64,000 nucleotides of DNA from Adiantum capillus-veneris (GCA_014529385.2 CM043962.1:43058598-43122597); one strand, 5' to 3'. Shown: positions 1-10,341, numbered from the stretch's first letter. The notes: generated from the sequence alone by a model not told the origin. Made by a program: numbers and translations.

Positions 1-186
1 AAATGTGGGTACACTTCACTCTATCATCCCCATGCCTCGAGAAAAGATGTTGTCCATGTTTCACTTGAAGGATGTTGTTGCAAGATAGTGCTTCAAGAAA
101 CTAACATAGGTGCTACCATCTAGTAATTTGTGGACACACTTCACTTTATCATTCTCATGCCTCAGTTGAAGATGTCGTCCATGTTT
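1..186. repeat. Diverged direct duplication, two ~62-bp units
   Basis: Bases 1-61 and 124-186 share the same order of words (cacttcact, tatcat, ctcatgcct/ccatgcct, gatgt, gtccatgttt) with scattered substitutions, and are separated by about 62 unrelated bases. No coding potential is visible. It looks like an old local duplication. Confidence 0.6.
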
Positions 187-712
187 GGCTTCTCATCTCT
201 GACAATGCTTACTTTACATGGATGGAGGCATGTACATAACTTTAAGATGGACCACGCTCTTTGTAGTTTCATATTTATCCACATAGCTATTATTTCATGT
301 TTTAATATCATTTTTTTGAAATTTTATATAATGTTTTAAAATTTTTTTCACAAGAAATAGGGGGAACACCAAAATTTGAATGATTAAGCACCTAATCTAG
401 GTTCGGTAATAAACACGATAAACACGGCGATAATAAATGCGGTAATACCTGTGGATATAGCCACAGGTAATATTTGAAATACAAACCTCCCCAAAAGAGT
501 TGATGGCCTCTCTTAGTGTCTGAGTCTTTTTCGTTGTCCCTCCTCCAATATTGTTCACACTAGGCAGTGGAAGATTTGCATAGAGCTGTTTCTTCTGTCG
601 GTTCAGTCTGAAACCCAGCCTAATTGAAGGCATGCCTTCTGATTGGATCACTTGTTCTCTTCAACGTTACATTTTTTCAATTTCTAGCGCTATCTCCAAG
701 GCCTCACATTTT
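187..712. other. AT-rich stretch with no gene recognised
   Basis: Only short open frames without recognisable motifs occur here. I see no repeat boundary, RNA gene or promoter that can be supported. Confidence 0.5.
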
Positions 713-930
713 ATAAGCCACCTCATGGACAATTCACGAGAGGCGATTGGTCAGCTTCGGGTATCACCACAATGGCTAGAGATAGAGACAGGAAGAGTTG
801 CACATACCCCCGAGATGAGAGGTTCTGCCACTTTGCACAGAGAGAGTAATTGAGGACGAGGAGCACTCTGTCTATAGATGTATAGCATATTAGAGAAATA
901 GAGATAGATATGAGGCTCCTTTCTCAAGAC
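713..930 (+). pseudogene. LINE ORF2 C-terminal relic (zinc-finger region)
   Basis: Conceptual translation gives the run AIGQLRVSPQWLEIETGR, which aligns with AIGQIRTSSHQLGIETGR near the end of the intact LINE ORF2 at 23596-27117. After a frameshift near 825 it continues as EDEEHSVYRC, matching the His-Cys half of the CCHC finger (there ETEFHYICRC), followed by one in-frame stop and a basic RNRDRYE stretch. The first cysteine pair is damaged. No RT part, 3' UTR or CT tail is attached, and the divergence is higher than in the other copies, so this is an old fragment of the same or a sister family. Confidence 0.6.
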
Positions 931-1883
931 AGCTCGTCCTACGACATTCCATGTAGTCTAGAGATCAATGCTAGTTTTGTCATTTTCTCGTGGAGATAGC
1001 GAGACATAGTTGGCATCTATAGCTGTACCGAAGGGTGGCAGATAGTCACAGCTTACATAATTCTTCCAAAGGACCCTAGAGGAGTCACCCTACAACAAGC
1101 TGAGAGGGTCAGAGCTAGGAGTTGTAGAGCTTCGAGACTCCATCACATATAGACCTAGGGTCGCCAATAGGAGGCAGCCTAGGATAGATTTTCTCAAATT
1201 CTGGCAGACCCAGCTGTGATCATACGTGCAACCCTTACATCATACGCACCCATGTACCCCCAATTGACTTAGGATGGAGCTAGTCAACTTGATGTACTTC
1301 ATGATTGTACATTCCTGAGCATATAGATGTGCACCCATAACCCCCAGAGATAAGAGCCCCCCCCCTTTCTCCCCCCAAAAAAGAAAAAATGAAATAAAAT
1401 AAATTATACCATGTATCTTGTATCTTGGCCTCTCATAAATCACCCACTCCCCCCATACAAGAGGATCACATTTTATTACTTTCAAGACACACGCATGTAT
1501 ATTTGATTTTTGATGTGTCTCATAGATGATAGGCCGACATGAGCCTCAAATAGAAGTAAACAAGTGAAAGGTTCACGACGGCTTTCAAAAACAATAAGAA
1601 AGTGAGAAAATTGTTAGGTTGAATTAAACTGGTATCAATGTTTGGGAAAGGATTGCCTCAGCTTAGTCTTGAGCCGATTGAAAATCGAGACTAACTAGCT
1701 ACAAACCATGGTAAATGGAAGAAAAACCGATGAAATATGTGAGAAAGTCGTCCAAAAAATTTTCAAATTTCAAATTTTTTGCTAGTATTTCCGGTTTTCT
1801 TCTTTGTGAGGAGGAAACTCGACGAGTAGTCGCTTAATAAAAGAGACTTTTTTGAACGTCAACATTGACTAGAATCAAGCTAT
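931..1883. other. Intergenic stretch, no gene recognised
   Basis: No open frame with family motifs. A C-run followed by an A-rich run sits at 1366-1400. Nothing else is supportable. Confidence 0.45.
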
Positions 1884-2032
1884 AGAATGCAAGAAATGTA
1901 AAGCCATGTGAAGTTGTGAAATGAAAGGTGAAATAAAAAGAACTAATTAATATATGTGTGTAGAATTTATTAAAATTATGCAAGGTGAAGCTTTGCTTTA
2001 GCATTCTAAAACAATAGAATGAAAAAAAAAAC

Positions 2033-2107
<75 letters not shown>

Positions 2108-2205
2108 TTTCTAAAATTATGCAAGGTGAAGCTGCACTTTAGCATTCTAAAAGAACAGAATGCAAGAAAAGTAAAGATATGTTAGGATGGGAAATGAAAG
2201 GTAAG
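1884..2205. repeat. Tandem duplication flanking a (TA)n(TG)n microsatellite
   Basis: The words 'attatgcaaggtgaagct' and 'agcattctaaaa' occur both before (about 1975-2010) and after (about 2115-2150) the microsatellite. The word 'tagaatgcaagaaatgtaaag' (about 1884) likewise has a diverged copy near 2157. The simplest reading is a duplicated ~140-bp unit with (TA)n at 2031-2046 and (TG)n at 2046-2101 between the copies. A histidine/threonine-repeat frame across it is an artefact of the dinucleotide run. Confidence 0.55.
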
Positions 2206-2355
2206 TCTCCATCATGCACTGAAAACTATGAAAGTCTCCCTAAACCAACACAACACTAAGGGTTTCTTTTAGAAAGCCAAAAAATATCTCTCTTTCTTTG
2301 TCTTTTTGCTTGACTTTTTTGCTTGCTTTAAGTCTTATGGCCAGCTTTAGGTGGT

Positions 2356-2358
<3 letters not shown>

Positions 2359-2420
<62 letters not shown>
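2359..2420. repeat. (TC)n microsatellite
   Basis: About 31 uninterrupted TC units. No LINE 3' block (GACGTTAATATAAC) is next to it, so this run is not evidently a LINE tail. Arg-Glu-repeat frames across it are artefacts. Confidence 0.95.
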
Positions 2421-2422
<2 letters not shown>

Positions 2423-2657
2423 GAGACAAAAAAAGATCAGGGTCAGAAGGCATGTTGGTAGTGCTGTTAAAAGCGCCAGCCACATCATGGTACTGACGCG
2501 TGTCAGTGATCGCAGTATGAGTTGCATAGTCGAGATTCGAGAGCCCCAAAGTCAATGCGGTGGACTTGACTCTTGAGTGGACAAAACTTGTGCTTTGATG
2601 AGGATTCACGAATCACATTATTTAAAACAACGAATAGAAGGTGTAGGGGTATCACAT

Positions 2658-3069
2658 TATTTAAAAGACATCTTTTTTTTTCCCCGACACACAAGAGGGA
2701 CCACGTGGGAGGTGCTTATCCCTTCCGAACATTAGCCATGTTACATGGTCGGGCAAGGGCCGTGTACCATCGGGCAAGAGCCACGCATAGGCATCACCAT
2801 GGCCACCTAATTGATGCACCATGTGCTGGGAATGATGGAGAGAACTCACAGCAACCAGCAAGGAACCTCCTCCTTGGGTGACCCACCCAAGGAGGAGGAT
2901 GCACTCGAGTGGCCAAGGGAAAGAGCCCTAGCAACGTGAACAGGAGGTGAGCACAAGGTGTCCCTCTAGAGTGTGACCTAACGAGGGCTTTGAACCCACA
3001 ACTCATAGGTTGAGAGGCCAAAGCCTTACCGTTAGACCAACTCTTTGGGGACTATTTAAAAGATGTCTT
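2658..3069 (-). mobile_element. tRNA-derived SINE with ~17-bp target duplications
   Basis: Read on the minus strand, the element begins at 3052 with a tRNA-like head: box A TGGTCTAACGGT followed about 40 bp later by box B GGTTCAAAGCC. A ~300-bp unrelated body follows and ends in an A-run (plus-strand T-run 2673-2681). The flanks TATTTAAAAGACATCTT (2658-2674) and TATTTAAAAGATGTCTT (3053-3069) match at 15 of 17 positions and are read as target site duplications. At about 378 bp it is long for a plant SINE. It is not a functional tRNA: the anticodon arm does not fold cleanly and the body continues past the tRNA part. Boxes, poly(A) and TSD together make SINE the best call. Confidence 0.75.
2866..2898. 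repeat. Perfect 15-bp inverted repeat inside the SINE body
   Basis: Arms CCTCCTCCTTGGGTG (2866-2880) and CACCCAAGGAGGAGG (2884-2898) are exactly complementary around a 3-nt loop. It lies in the non-tRNA body of the SINE and would form a strong hairpin in the SINE RNA. Confidence 0.9.
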
Positions 3070-5000
3070 ATGTGAGGTTTGTTCAAAGCCTATTGTAGGT
3101 ATTCATGGAATGTAATGGTATAACTATATTTAAGAGTCAAGTGATAAAAAGTAAAGACAGAGTTTTGCTTTGTAAGTTGATCTGGGTATTTGTACAAAGT
3201 GTATTCAATGTCCTCACCTTCCAAGATTGGAGAAATTAAGGGTTAGCAAATGTTGATAGTGAAAAACATTTGCGGTGCTGAAAAATTGAAGGGCAAGGGT
3301 ACTGTAAAACTCAACCATGCTACTTTCTTGTCTTGTGAAAGGTATTTAATACGTAACAGATATCTTACAAACTTTTCCAAAACTTTCTTCAAGTCGCTTA
3401 AACAAATTAAGCATTATATCCAATCTAATTAAGCCTATTGTATTTGAATTATGACCACTTACAATGTTACTAGCAAGTCCATATAACTTGTATAAACATT
3501 CACCTTAATATCCTTGCTAGTTTTAGACATTTAGCAAGAGACTTACGAGGATGGAACCTACACATCTTTGCATAGTAATGAGCCATTGTAATCATGTCCA
3601 TGGCTTCAGTGATAAGACCTACAATAAAATTTGCACATGCATTTTTTTATTCTCCATTATAGATCTATAGTGGATGTAAGAGTCTACTTGCCTTGAGGTG
3701 CTTTCCTAGTAAGTTTGAATAGCCTTGTACACTTTCCTTGAGGTGCGTTACTAGTAAGTTTAGTCATGAATAGCCTTGTACAATTGAGGCCAGTAAAATT
3801 TCCTTCATTAAATTTCCTTCATTTCCTTCTTGATGAAGCATAGATCTCTCAAAATCCTAGGGTGACGCCTATCATTACACTCAAATAAATTGGCAACTAG
3901 TTTGGAGTCCAATAGTATTGGAGCAACTACCCATGATCAATGGGAAAATTTTGCAGATTCAGTACATCAGTTGTGAGACATTTTCCTTTTTTTAAATCGC
4001 TCTATAGATTATAAGATGAGGCTTGTATAGACCCTTAAAATATTTGAATATCTCTCTTTTCACCTATGTGATTTCTCTCTACCATATGATTGAGAGCGTT
4101 AGCGTCTCCAGGGATATTGTACTTACAATCATACTCTTAAAATATGATTGCACACTATGACGCTTCAAGGTTAGTAGAGTAGTGAACCACTTAATTCCCG
4201 TAAATTAGTATCTCAAATTGAACAGCACATTAATAGTGTCTTCGCTTATGTGATTCTTGTATGATGGGCATAGAGCTTCCTTTCATTTGCATTTTTATTT
4301 TCATAAGCTCTATCGAGTTTCTTGGTTTCAAAAGCCACATCATTACCATCTTATACTAGCACTATATTGTATCAATCTCCACCATAGAGGGTTTGTGAGG
4401 ATCTATGTTGCCAATTAAAAGAGTAGTAGATAAATATACCTTAAGCTTATTAATGTTACCTTGTCACTCCTAATGAACTTGTCCTTAGCTCTTAAATTGC
4501 CGGCACTCATAGAAACTACAATCTTGGCATGTGTTGTGTTATAATTGCAATACTAGCCATCCATCCCAAGAAACACCGATAATAATTCTTTGATAGAATG
4601 ACACCACTGAAGAATCTTGTTAGAGCCGTTGTCAACACAAATCATATAACCTAGGTGTGATTTGTTAAAATAAAAATTGACTACTTGCTCTCCTTAGCAT
4701 AAAGTGCATGCTTGCAAAGAAACTCAAACACTAGATGAAAGATGCTCAATGAGTACTAGAGATGAGCTTCATCTCATGCTTTTGTGTGCACTATCTCTAG
4801 TCATGTAGACGTCTAAGTGGCATAAACCATGTGATAACCATGTATTGCCATTTCATAGTTGTTTGGTATATGAGAAGGGGTACTCACTAGATAGATACTC
4901 ATTGGGTATCCAATTTGTCTCCCTCTAGCTAATCCACATGGTAATCTATTGGCTAATGGGCATGATTGTGAGATATGTTCATGGAAATTCTTTCATCCAC
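3070..5000. other. AT-rich intergenic DNA with one small tandem duplication
   Basis: No gene, RNA or complete mobile element is recognised. At about 3692-3783 the phrases ccttgaggtgc, tagtaagttt and gaatagccttgtaca occur twice in tandem with a few substitutions, giving a unit of ~45 bp. Confidence 0.5.
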
Positions 5001-5002
5001 TA

Positions 5003-5325
5003 CCCTCATTGTGAGCTTGTTAAGCAAGCATTAGTCTGTGCATATTCCTCCATAAGCTCACTTATTGATTGGTTTAAAATCTCTTCATTAGCCCCACTAA
5101 TAAGCTCTTTTGAGCAACCATACTAGTTTTGACTTGTGCTCCTACAATGAGTTGACACTTCTTTGTAACATTAGCTCCTATAAGACTAATTTCTTGTTAA
5201 GAAAGCAAATTAGTATGTGCATATTCCTCAATGAGATCAATAATTGAGTGGTTTAAAATCTCTTCCTTAATGTGTGTATAACGACTAAAAAGCTCTTTTG
5301 ACACTTCTTTGTAACATTAGTTCCT
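5003..5325. repeat. Two diverged tandem units of ~130-180 bp
   Basis: The order gcatattcctc..., gtggtttaaaatctcttc, aagctcttttga, cacttctttgtaacattag appears at about 5035-5175 and again at about 5217-5320. The second unit is shortened. No coding frame survives across the repeat. Confidence 0.6.
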
Positions 5326-6596
5326 TCAAGTATGTGTCCGTAGCTCTCATGATCTTTGCCTTGAGCCTATCTGCACATAAGTTGGGATCATTTGGAGGTA
5401 CAAATGGATTGTTAACATCACAATTCTCTTTTGGAAGGTTGACTTGTTACATTCTTAATCTTTAGGGTATTCAAACAAGGAATTGAAGTGGTTGTGGCGA
5501 TTAGGCCATATTTGATTATTTCTAGTAGAGAAGGCATTTGTGTCTTCAAGGCCCTTGAAGCTTGGAGAAGTTATTAGCACAGACAAGGTGAGTACACATA
5601 GCAATATACCCTTATTTTTTACGATTTTACTCTTTCCATACAAGGCTTGTGGAAGTTGCCTCTTATAGCCAAAATCCATAGCACAACACATTTGGGAATA
5701 GATTGCAACTAGCTCCACACATAGTTGGCGGTCTTGATTGACTTCTCGAAGTATTGGTAGGTCTTTAAGAGCATCAAGTACCCTCATAAATTCATTTACG
5801 GCATCATGAGAGTATCATTAACTTTGTCTAGGTCTACAACATAGCCTATTTTTGCATCAAACTTGCATTTTTGTTACAAGTGACAATATTCTCTTGGGAC
5901 AAAGATCAAGAGAAGTAAACAAGTCACGATGAGATGTAAATACACACATTGCATGATTGGAGCTCAAAATTTGATGCATCTAAAGGCTTGACAATCAAAT
6001 CAACCAAGTGTATTATCTGTGCCAGGTCAATGAACAAAAACTCATGGTTTTCAAAGTGAATATATGCCGATAGCTTTAGCTTTGGCCAACACACTAATAA
6101 AATGTATCAACATAGTGGGTTTTAAGCTAATCACACACACAAGTTGCACTTAGTTCATTGAATGTCAATTTCCATCTTGGTCAACCCCTCTAAATTGTGT
6201 GGCTTTTGGCTTGGCCAATGCGAAGGGCTATAGAGGTGGGTTTTCTTTTTGCTAATGAATAATAGGTGTTGGGGTTCAGGCCAACTCGTCGGACCACTTA
6301 CTAACCCATCTTTTTGACTAACCTTATTCTTGATGTAATACATGAATAAGGAGCTATAAGTTTGCTCCACCCAGATGATGTGTACTTGTCTCCACTCGCA
6401 CTCCGTACGCACCTCCCGATGCTTGGTATCAAAGATTTGTTGATAGCGGCATAGACCATATGTGTGTGCATGAGCTCCGAGACGAGGTAAGGCTCCAAGG
6501 CCTTAGAGCTTAGAGAAATGTTGCAAAAGTATGGCAATGTTGGGGAACTCTTGAGACAATGCAAATTGACAAGTTGTGTCCCATAGGTCCCGAGTC
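5326..6596. other. Intergenic DNA, no gene recognised
   Basis: A 110-codon minus-strand frame (5455-5787) has a natural-looking composition but no motif I recognise. A loosely similar phrase (caaggccctt...agcttgga / caaggcctta...agcttaga) recurs near 6495, hinting at an old duplicated element. I do not assign a function. Confidence 0.35.
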
Positions 6597-6597
6597 C

Positions 6598-7085
6598 CTA
6601 ATGCAATGACTTTGCCATCAATGATGACCCGACCATTGCAATATGATGGCTTCTTCCCTTCCATGCTTTGAGCACCATAGGCATGTCACATCTCCTCCTC
6701 CTCAAGGCTAGTGTGTACAAGAAGGAATTTCTTCTTCTTAGCGCCTCCTCCTTGACCTCTTTCTTGATATTAGGCTTCACTATCTCCACCCATCCTTCTT
6801 TGGTGGCCTCGTTCCTACCCTCCATGCTCCTGGTGATTGCTTTGGTAAGCTCTTCCTTGATGGCATCTTTGTTCGCCTCAACAATCTCTCCTCCTTCACA
6901 TTATGGGCAGTCTCAAAGGGAGGCAATTTCTGCCTTGAGTAGGTCCATCTCTTCCTTCATTGAGTCTCTTCCTCTCTATCTTTCATCCACTCTTTGGGCA
7001 AGGTCACTTTCTCCTTGATTCTTCTCTCTCCTTTCTCCATTCTTTCATCTCTATCTTGAGTGTGGAGAAGCGTTCGTTAGTTGCC
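6598..7085 (-). pseudogene. Possible LINE ORF1 coiled-coil relic
   Basis: Minus-strand translation, with frame changes, gives lysine/glutamate-rich heptad-like text: STLKIEMKEWRKERR, then KEEMDLLKAEIASL, then WVEIVKPNIKKEVKEEAL. The order resembles the ORF1 protein at 27148-28017 (HMDEWKKEKYLILEWKK, IQALKSSISALREEL, SWVEVLSKTQKKMDE). Similarity is mostly in low-complexity coiled-coil composition, so homology is inferred, not demonstrated. A chance coiled-coil frame is the alternative. Confidence 0.35.
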
Positions 7086-7151
7086 GCCGCAAATGTGGAG
7101 AGTTTGTTTGCTTGCTATAGAAAAAGCCACTTTGCTTATCATGGAGGCCAT

Positions 7152-7161
7152 GGGGGGGGGG

Positions 7162-7194
<33 letters not shown>
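7152..7194. repeat. Poly(G) run followed by (GA)n
   Basis: About 13 G residues then about 15 GA units. No LINE 3' block borders it. Confidence 0.9.
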
Positions 7195-7195
<1 letters not shown>

Positions 7196-7357
7196 CTTGC
7201 CCTCTTCTTGAGAAATCGTGGCCCCCTGCTTGAGAAACTGACCTTGTGCTTACGATTTACTGATTGTAGGCTGATCAAAACAGCTCGGCTACGTGGATTG
7301 ATGCCTAGCGTGCTGGTCAGCCCCACATAACCTTTTTTCGCTATAGATGCACGCTGG

Positions 7358-7358
7358 C

Positions 7359-7442
<84 letters not shown>

Positions 7443-7470
7443 AGAAGAAGAAGAAGAAGAAGAAGAAGAG
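7358..7470. repeat. Compound (TA)n (GA)n (GAA)n microsatellite
   Basis: TA repeats at 7358-7392 pass into GA repeats (7393-7439) and then GAA repeats (7439-7470). On the minus strand the last two form the (TTC)n(TC)n tail of the SINE copy that starts at 7471. Confidence 0.9.
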
Positions 7471-7631
7471 AAGAGAATTTTAACGTCATAGGAAACTATC
7501 CCAAGAGACCTTAGAGATCTAGCCGACGAGGAGAGTTGAACTCAAGACCTGTTATTCAAGAGGGAAATGGCATAACCAATCTACCACACTTGGGTGATAG
7601 AAAGGTTATACCACTTTCCTCTTTTTATTAG
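7393..7631 (-). mobile_element. SINE-B copy 1 with (TTC)n(TC)n tail
   Basis: On the minus strand the body starts near 7631 (gctaataaaaagagg). It contains a tRNA-like head: box A-like GTGGTAGATTGGTTATGCC and box B-like GAGTTCAACTCT about 40 bp apart. It ends in GACGTTAAAATTCTCTTC followed by (TTC)n and (TC)n. A second copy lies directly beside it (7663-7831) and a 5'-truncated plus-strand copy is at 12052-12208, which establishes it as a repeated family. The body outside the tail is ~160 bp. Unlike the SINE at 2658-3069 it has no poly(A); the microsatellite tail resembles that of the local LINE family. Confidence 0.7.
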
Positions 7632-7662
7632 CGCGCGCGCACACACACACCCACACACACCC

Positions 7663-7831
7663 GAGAAGAAGAGAATTTTAACATCGTAGGAAACTATCCC
7701 AAGAGACCTTAGAGATCTAGCCGACGAGGAGAGTTGAACTCAAGACCTGTTAATCAAGAGGAAAATGGCATAACCAATCTACCACACTTGGGTGATAGAA
7801 AGATAATACCACTTTCCTCTTTTTATTAGCA
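7663..7831 (-). mobile_element. SINE-B copy 2, tandem to copy 1
   Basis: Nearly the same sequence as 7471-7631 with about a dozen substitutions, including the tRNA-like boxes and the GTTAAAATTCTCTTC end, but with only two TTC units as tail. The two copies are separated by a short CA-rich linker (7632-7662). They are either a local tandem duplication or two insertions into the same CA/CT-rich site. Confidence 0.7.
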
Positions 7832-7859
7832 TGCACACACACCCCCGAGAAGAAGAGAA

Positions 7860-7863
7860 TATT

Positions 7864-7910
<47 letters not shown>

Positions 7911-7945
7911 AATAAAATGTTATATTAAATGTCTTCATATTAGGA
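7860..7945 (-). mobile_element. Isolated LINE 3' tail in the PPO2 3' flank
   Basis: On the minus strand the PPO2 3' region runs into GAAGACATTTAATATAAC, then ATTTTATTTCAT and (CT)n, which matches the last ~40 bp of the LINE family consensus (GAAGACGTTAATATAAC, ATTTCATTTCAT, CT run). Nothing else of the LINE is present. It is either an extremely 5'-truncated insertion or a tail captured by recombination. The GA run occupies 7865-7908. Confidence 0.6.
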
Positions 7946-8008
7946 GCAGAATATACACAGTATGCTTTAGGAAAGATCATTACAAGCTACAATACATGAA
8001 GAAGTTTT

Positions 8009-8148
8009 CTAGTGATCCACTTTGGTTACTGAGGCCATAGTGAATAACTTCCTTCCACCCGATGACTGCAAATAATCCAGAACTCGACCTGCAGCATTAT
8101 ATCCAGAGGCCATAGCCTTTCCTACGGCCAATCCATCTCTGTTATTTC
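8009..8148 (-). CDS. PPO2: Protoporphyrinogen oxidase, last coding exon
   Basis: Protoporphyrinogen oxidase is the FAD enzyme that oxidises protoporphyrinogen IX to protoporphyrin IX, the last step shared by heme and chlorophyll synthesis; PPO2-type proteins act in mitochondria and/or plastids. Minus-strand reading starts after a good acceptor (pyrimidine-rich tract, then ccacag, at 8149-8154). The exon gives 2 nt of a split Gly codon, then NNRDGLAVGKAMASGYNAAG, RVLDYL and a tail to a TAG at 8009-8011 (46 codons including stop). Joined to the exon at 20989-21095 it reads ...LPGFFYAG-NNRDGLAVG..., the conserved C-terminal FAD-contacting block of plant PPO2 enzymes. Splice phases agree exactly (phase 1). 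The coding part seems intact. Its intron is 12,840 bp and full of transposons. Confidence 0.85.
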
Positions 8149-8174
8149 CTGTGGATATCAAAAGAAAGAAAATG

Positions 8175-8177
<3 letters not shown>

Positions 8178-8216
<39 letters not shown>
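8178..8216. repeat. (CT)n tract at the 5' end of a LINE fragment
   Basis: About 20 CT units directly abutting LINE RT sequence at 8217. Same strand polarity as the LINE's own CT tail at 8407-8421. Confidence 0.9.
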
Positions 8217-8218
<2 letters not shown>

Positions 8219-8421
8219 GTTCAGTTCCAGGAACCTCGGATAAAGTTATGGCTCTCTGATACTTTAGTAGCCTCAGCTATGTTGTATGGCGTGGAGATAT
8301 GGGGACCTTCTATAGGCCAGGATGGTTGGAGACGTATGGAGAGGCCCTTGGTATCTATGATCTCTCAATTGATCAGAGCCAAGACCTCCGTTACCCACAT
8401 TTCATTTCTCTCTCTCTCTCT
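8217..8421 (+). mobile_element. LINE fragment: RT C-terminal piece joined to 3' tail
   Basis: Plus-strand translation is open: VQFQEPRIKLWLSDTLVASA, then YGVEIWGPSIGQ and MERPLVSMISQLIRAKTSV. This matches residues ~820-880 of the intact ORF2 (VQFQEPRTKLWIFDTLVAS..., MERPLISMISRLIRAKASV). It then jumps straight to ATTTCATTT(CT)n, the family 3' terminus, so about 1 kb of coding sequence plus UTR is missing. CT runs lie on both sides. Confidence 0.8.
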
Positions 8422-9132
8422 GGGAAAAAACATGCCTATATATCTGTGTACAGTGATCCCCTGAGGTGCTAAGAGAATATAGCCTGCCCCAAGGGTGTAC
8501 TGACTGAGTGAAAGGGGCTAAGAGCTAAACAGGCTCAAGGTGGCTGGTGAGAGGAGTGCAGGATAAACCATTGCGGAGGACTGTAATGCCATATAATCTG
8601 TTCTCCCCTCATGGAGAAGAAGAGGGTAGTGTGCGCCCATCGCCGAATCAAACCAAGTCGTCTCTCACCAGCTGACCATGAGGGACCTGCTGTTGCACTC
8701 CACTGACTGCGAAGAGTGTGAATCAGATCTATCCAAGTGGAAGAGAGGATCTCCACTGCTGTGGAAGGGGTGGCGCGTATAACATGGTAGGATCTGGCGT
8801 CCCACACATTCCACAATGCAATACTAACAATGGTGGAGAAAATCTGGTCTCTGGGTCCGATATGTGCATCTCGCACCAAGGGGCGCATCATACTCAAGCT
8901 ACCTCTCATGTAGCCAGATGGTGTCAGCATGTATACAGGGTCCAAGTCACAGCTTTGAAAGAAGTAATGAGGCCTTGATGCTGGATGTAGCCAGGAAACT
9001 GAACCCCACGTGAGAAAACCATACTGAAATCCTGCATGGCTCAAGAGAAGACTAACTACTGTCCATATCTCCACAGAGGCAGGCATCATGCATGACCACA
9101 AGCAGTGACTAATCCTCTCTGACTGCTGTAAA

Positions 9133-9133
<1 letters not shown>
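8422..9133 (-). pseudogene. L1-type LINE 3' end (RVT zinc-binding region)
   Basis: Minus-strand frame 8535-9130 carries ISHCLWSCMMPASVEIW and, ~100 residues on, STIVSIALWNVWDARSYHV. These correspond in order and spacing to the zinc-binding-in-RT region at the end of plant L1 ORF2 (here 13023-14408: VPHLLWCCRHSRAFN ... TWVRLWTMWAIWHHKNSL). Below the stop, 8422-8534 would be 3' UTR. The frame is open, but nothing upstream of this domain remains: the 5' end is cut at the CT run 9134-9174. Confidence 0.6.

Positions 9134-9187
<54 letters not shown>
9134..9187. repeat. (CT)n(CA)n tract between two LINE fragments
   Basis: About 20 CT units (9134-9174) followed by about 6 CA units, forming the junction between an L1 fragment on the left and the 3' part of a non-L1 LINE on the right. 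Confidence 0.9.
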
Positions 9188-9190
<3 letters not shown>

Positions 9191-9737
9191 GTTACGAGGA
9201 TCAAAGATGCCTGGGTTTCTTTCTACTCCAGCTACGTAGACACAGAGAGAGCCTGTTGAGAGGAGAGGCCAGCCAGTCTCAGAGACACATCACAAACTTC
9301 TTTAGAGCAGACGCTGAACACCCGGAGGAGCTACTACCACAACAGAGCTTGTCGCCTCACACCACAGGCACACTGATCGACCGAGCGACTGAGCTGGGGA
9401 GATCCACATGCCCACAACTGCGGAGGACTACATAGCATCGACGGAGGCTACATCAGAGGATTCGGATCACTTTGGCCCGACATGCACGACGCTCGGTCAG
9501 ACTATTGACCACGGAGGAGATTGATGAGATCTGCCAGCGACCGATGCTGGATCTCTTGTGACTTGTGATTTAGCTATCCCAGCTAGCTGCTTAGTTCACG
9601 CCTACCAGTTTAGGATTCCATAGTATTTTTATTTTGTGATTTTGTTACTCTGACTTTGTATCAGATCCACCACATTGTAATGCTCTGGTCTCAAAGGTCA
9701 CTTTGGCCTTTCGAAGACGTTAATATAAAATTTCATT

Positions 9738-9775
<38 letters not shown>
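9188..9775 (+). mobile_element. LINE 3' end: ORF2 C-terminus, 3' UTR and (CT)n tail
   Basis: The frame 9187-9435 (YEDQRCLGFFLLQLRRHRES, HITNFF, GTLIDRATELGRS) equals the last ~80 residues of the intact ORF2 at 23596-27117 and ends at a stop. The 3' UTR of ~300 bp finishes with GGTCACTTTGGCC, GAAGACGTTAATATAAAATT, TCATTTCAT and (CT)n at 9741-9775. It is 5'-truncated exactly at the preceding CT/CA tract. Confidence 0.85.
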
Positions 9776-9777
<2 letters not shown>

Positions 9778-10341
9778 ATGACCAATCCATGTGCAGTCCC
9801 CATGTCTATCAAGTGTCGTCCATACTCAGTATGTTCCCCATCTTGTGATAGTCTGGATAGGCCCATCTCTACAACATCCAACTCTCTGAGCATCTCCTCA
9901 GAAGTATCATAAAAAACTGTCTGATGATGGGCAGTCCTAGCATTGAAGTCCCCTAGAATGATCATGTCACCATCTCTAGAGAACTCCCAGATGTCATCGT
10001 CCAAAATAGAAAAGGGGGACTGTCCTTTGGGTGGTGCATACACTGATGTACTCGGGGGGAAGTAGCAAATAGCAATGTAAAGATATCTGTCTCTCTGCTC
10101 TCAATTTCACCCACATGTACCTAGCTTGCTCATCCCTGCGAGCTATATGTATCAATGGCTGCAACTCCTCCCTGCATAACACTGCCACTCCTCCTAAGCC
10201 CCGCCCTCTGTGCTCTGATCGTGTCTCCTGTCTATAGGCGGTCTCCCATCTGTATCCACTAATGTGAGGTATAGACTGCCCATGGGCCTGATATGCCTCA
10301 GAGTAGAAGATGATCTCTCTCCCACTAAAACTTTCCTCAAA
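9776..10341 (-). pseudogene. Inverted LINE endonuclease segment
   Basis: Minus-strand translation contains IIFYSEAYQAHGQSIPHISG, ELQPLIHIARRDEQARYMWV, GQSPFSILDDDIWEFSRDGD and IILGDFNARTA, which are the apurinic-like endonuclease (EEP) motifs of the LINE ORF2 N-terminus. It is broken by a frameshift near 10045 and cut at 9776, where sequence passes into (CT)n. At about 10341 it meets plus-strand RT sequence of the same family, so the 5' part of this LINE copy is inverted relative to its 3' part. Confidence 0.8.

Noticed and set aside
2240-2609. Open frames with long Arg-Glu or Ser-Leu repeats over (CT)n/(GA)n (also at 7, 8.5-9.2, 12, 23, 28 kb)
   Set aside because: They exist only because dinucleotide runs lack stops; flanks have no coding signal.
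2980-3052. tRNA gene on the minus strand
   Set aside because: Box A and box B are present, but arms are mismatched and the unit continues into a SINE body with A-tail and target duplications.
7500-7620. tRNA genes in tandem
   Set aside because: Same reason: imperfect tRNA-like heads of a repeated SINE with microsatellite tail.
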